Assembly: GCF_002891435.1 (NCBI RefSeq)
Contig: NZ_POUC01000031.1
Coordinates: 1 to 34,214 of the forward strand
Direction of reading: 5' to 3'
From: Streptomyces cahuitamycinicus
GTDB taxonomy: Bacteria; Actinomycetota; Actinomycetes; Streptomycetales; Streptomycetaceae
Length of the DNA: 34,214 nucleotides
A model generated the notes under the pieces. It searched no databases. It was not told where the DNA came from and saw only the letters and a list, made by a program, of their open reading frames with translations. The first letter of the stretch is position 1, and each line of letters starts with the position of its first letter. A program made the translations under genes and the position numbers. Of the stretch, positions 32,210-34,214 are shown piece after piece.

Positions 32210-32391
32210 GGGGACAGTCTAACGGGGACGTGCAACCACTTTTTCTGTGTACGGGTGTTCGATCACCGGCGGCCGGACGGAGGGCCGTTGTCAGTGGCCG
32301 GTGGAAGACTGAACAGCGGGCCGGAATCCGGCTCCCCCGGCGAGGGGAACGCCGGGGGCGACACGCAGCGAGACACGAGGAAGTGATCGCC

Positions 32392-32805
32392 ATGGCAGCC
32401 ATGTCCGGCGGGCGTCCGAGCATCTACCCGACGCTGCTGTACGCCGATGCGAAGGCGGCGATCCGGCAGCTCACGGAGGCGTTCGGCTTCACGGAGCTGT
32501 CGGTGTACGAGGGCGAGGACGGCTCGGTGCTGCACGCCGAGCTGGCACAGGGCAACGGCGCGGTGATGGTCGGCAGCAAGGGCCGGGGCGGCCTGTTCGA
32601 CACGGCCATGAAGGACGCGGGCACCACAGGGGTGTACGTGGTGGTGGACGACGTGGACGGGCACCACCGCCGCGCGGTGGACCACGGCGTGGAGGTGCTG
32701 ATGCCCCCGACGGACCAGGACTACGGCTCGCGGGACTACATGGCCCGGGACCTGGAGGGCAACGTGTGGAGCTTCGGGACGTACGCGCCCGAGATAGCGG
32801 GCTGA
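32392..32805 (+). CDS. VOC (glyoxalase/bleomycin resistance) superfamily protein
   Basis: The 137-residue protein has the single-chain beta-alpha-beta VOC pattern: IYPTLLYADAKAAIRQLTEAFGF at the N-terminus, H48 (VLHAEL), the second module starting GVYVVVDDVDGHHRRAVDHGV and the typical DLEGNVWSFGTY (120-131). The group resembles PhnB-like or resistance-like VOC proteins of unknown substrate. ATG 32392 has GAGGAA upstream. It is divergent from the ABC-F gene and ends before a long inverted repeat. Confidence 0.85.
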   Translation: MAAMSGGRPSIYPTLLYADAKAAIRQLTEAFGFTELSVYEGEDGSVLHAELAQGNGAVMVGSKGRGGLFDTAMKDAGTTGVYVVVDDVDGHHRRAVDHGVEVLMPPTDQDYGSRDYMARDLEGNVWSFGTYAPEIAG

Positions 32806-32832
32806 CACCCCCAGGGCCCGGGCGCCGTCCCC

Positions 32833-32887
32833 AGTGCTGCGACCGGAAAGGTTCACCGGCTTGGCAAACCTTTCCGGTCGCAGCACT
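32833..32887. repeat. 21-bp perfect inverted repeat between convergent genes
   Basis: Arms 32833-32853 and 32867-32887 are perfect complements over 21 bp (beginning AGTGCTGCGACC) around a 13-base spacer. It starts 27 bases after the VOC stop, and its right arm includes two bases of the stop codon of the convergent gene. It probably ends both transcripts; its perfection and length are unusual, so a mobile or protein-bound element is also possible. Confidence 0.85.
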
Positions 32888-34211
32888 AGCTGCCGCCGGT
32901 GTGCACCTGGAAGGCGGCCCGGCGGACGGCCTTGGCCAGGGCCGGGTCGGGGTGCGCGGCGGCCAGGGCGACCAGGACCTGCACGGTGCGCGGGTGGCCC
33001 ACGGCGCGTACCTCGTCCAGGAGCATCGGGACGGTCGGCTGCACCGCGGACTCCAGGTGGCGCACCAGCAGCGGCGCCTCCCCGTGGTCGGCGACGGCGG
33101 CCGCGGTGTCCACCCACAGCCAGGTCGCCTCCTCGCGGGTGAGGACCTCGTGGGCGTCCTCGGGGTCGGCCCCGTCGTGCTCGGCCAGCCACAGCAGCGC
33201 GTACGGCCTGAGCGTGGGCTCGTCCAGCACGCCGCGGACGTCCGGCTCGGCGGGGGCGCCGACCACGCGCAGGGCCTCGAAGGCGAGGCCGCGCAGCAGG
33301 GCGTCCTCGCCGCGGGCGGCGCCGAGGAGCTCGGTGACGGCGCTGCCGACGGGGCGGGCGGCGAGCCAGGCCCGGTACTCGGCGCGGGCCGCGTTCGGGC
33401 GCAGCTGGGCGCAGCCGCGGAGCATGTCGTCGGCGGCCTGCTCGATGTTCCCGGCGGGGCTCTGTGCGGCGACGCAGATCTGCTCCAGCTTGACCCAGAC
33501 GGCCCAGTTGCCGAGCGGGGTGAGCGTGGCCTGGCCGTCGCCGTAGGTGAGGGCGCCGACGGAGGCGAGGGCGCGCAGGGCCCAGTCGAGCAGGGGGGCG
33601 AGCGGGGCGTCGGTGGGCTCCGGTTCGGCCGGCGGCTCCGATTGAGGGCCGTAGGGGATCTCGCAGCGGGCGGTGCGCAGCTCGGTGACGCGCTGCTCCA
33701 GGAGGTCGAGGAGCTGCTCCACGGGGACGGGCCCGGCGGACAGCTGGAGGAAGGACAGCGCCTGCGGCATGGCGGAGACGACCTCGGCGACGGCGGCGGG
33801 CTCGTGCTCCTCCGGCTCCGGATGGGCGAGCGACCAGGCGTCGAAGAGCGCGACCCAGCCGCGCAGCACGGCGCTGTCGTCCCGGTTCCAGGCGCGCAGC
33901 CGCCAGCCGGGGCGGGCGCTGTCGCCGTGCACCTCGATGAGACCGGCGAGGCGCGCGGTGTCCCAGTCGGCTCTGACCTGAGCCGCGGTCAGGCCCAGGT
34001 CGAGGGCCGCCCGTTCGGCGGTCGCCTCGGAGAGGGTGGCCTTGCCGTCGTCGGTGGCGCTGCCCCGGCCGGGGCCGAGCGCGGCGTCGGCCCAGCGGGC
34101 GACGCGGGCCGCGGCGGCGAGACCTGAGCGTGCCATTCTGGCCAGCTCCGCCGGTGCCGGGGTGCCCTCCGGGGGGCGTGGCGCGGGGCGGCGCGAGCGC
34201 CGCTGGTTCAT
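32886..34211 (-). CDS. large uncharacterised protein, possibly incomplete at the window edge
   Basis: At least 441 residues, soluble and Ala/Leu/Glu-rich. The region TLSEATAERAALDLGLTAAQVRADWDTARLAGLIEV suggests a winged-helix-like domain near the N-terminus. The C-terminal third (LRPYALLWLAEHDG..., then HPRTVQVLVALAAAHPDPALAKAVRRAAF) has helical repeats like HEAT repeats. The ATG at 34211 is only three bases from the edge, so the true start may be further right. No ribosome binding site can be checked. I do not recognise the family. Confidence 0.75.
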   Translation of the reverse strand: MNQRRSRRPAPRPPEGTPAPAELARMARSGLAAAARVARWADAALGPGRGSATDDGKATLSEATAERAALDLGLTAAQVRADWDTARLAGLIEVHGDSARPGWRLRAWNRDDSAVLRGWVALFDAWSLAHPEPEEHEPAAVAEVVSAMPQALSFLQLSAGPVPVEQLLDLLEQRVTELRTARCEIPYGPQSEPPAEPEPTDAPLAPLLDWALRALASVGALTYGDGQATLTPLGNWAVWVKLEQICVAAQSPAGNIEQAADDMLRGCAQLRPNAARAEYRAWLAARPVGSAVTELLGAARGEDALLRGLAFEALRVVGAPAEPDVRGVLDEPTLRPYALLWLAEHDGADPEDAHEVLTREEATWLWVDTAAAVADHGEAPLLVRHLESAVQPTVPMLLDEVRAVGHPRTVQVLVALAAAHPDPALAKAVRRAAFQVHTGGS

Positions 34212-34214
34212 CGC

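Noticed and set aside
32893-34127. Plus-strand open frame at the right end
   Set aside because: It is antisense to the large minus-strand gene, whose codon bias and helical pattern are far better.

Overview
The window is chromosomal DNA of a Streptomyces or a very close relative. GC content is very high, nearly every real gene has a G or C in the third codon position, GTG and TTG starts are common, and the gene set is typical of the conserved core of that genus. I see no tRNA or rRNA genes, no insertion sequence, no phage genes and no CRISPR array, so this is a core region rather than an island. All identifications rest on reading motifs and family patterns; no database search was run.

Layout from left to right. 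(1) 1-5.4 kb: tail of a possible upstream gene ending in a hexanucleotide repeat, serB (phosphoserine phosphatase), a 17-bp tandem repeat, sixA, two small membrane proteins, a CynX/NimT-type MFS exporter with a divergent FadR-type GntR regulator, and a small secreted cysteine protein. (2) 5.4-7 kb: the fabG-fabI operon of type II fatty acid synthesis. (3) 7.2-11.5 kb: tldD-tldE, the two subunits of the TldD/E metalloprotease, followed by tyrS. (4) 11.5-16 kb: small membrane proteins, a small zinc-ligand protein behind a terminator-like leader, moaA (molybdopterin synthesis), and a YjcH-ActP type acetate/cation symporter pair. (5) 16.2-19.4 kb: two tandem secreted subtilisin-like proteases. (6) 19.6-25.8 kb: CopD-like membrane protein, an exonuclease-BRCT fusion, a Cys-rich zinc protein, SURF1 (cytochrome oxidase assembly), a GH15 glucoamylase/trehalase-like enzyme and a short-chain dehydrogenase that lacks the usual catalytic Tyr and Lys. 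(7) 25.8-29 kb: a five-gene leftward operon of Asp23, DUF2273, Asp23, a two-TM protein and AmaP, with a divergent gene that I read as a tandem Asp23-like protein. (8) 29-34.2 kb: a crotonase, the small nucleoid-associated HTH protein Gbn with a dense GATC cluster in its upstream region, an ABC-F ATPase preceded by a possible leader peptide, a VOC protein and a large uncharacterised protein at the edge.

How the genes work together. fabG and fabI catalyse the two reductive steps of fatty acid elongation. TldD and TldE form one peptidase, and the DUF485 and SSS genes overlap as a symporter unit. The Asp23 cluster looks like a membrane-anchored scaffold: two soluble Asp23 proteins, a small two-TM protein, and two TM-loop-TM proteins whose cytoplasmic C-termini have an Asp23-like pattern. 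The same pattern appears twice in the divergent gene. I consider this cluster and the GATC array upstream of gbn the two most interesting items. The leader of the ABC-F gene, the 21-bp perfect inverted repeat at 32.83 kb and the 17-bp repeat grown from the end of serB come next.
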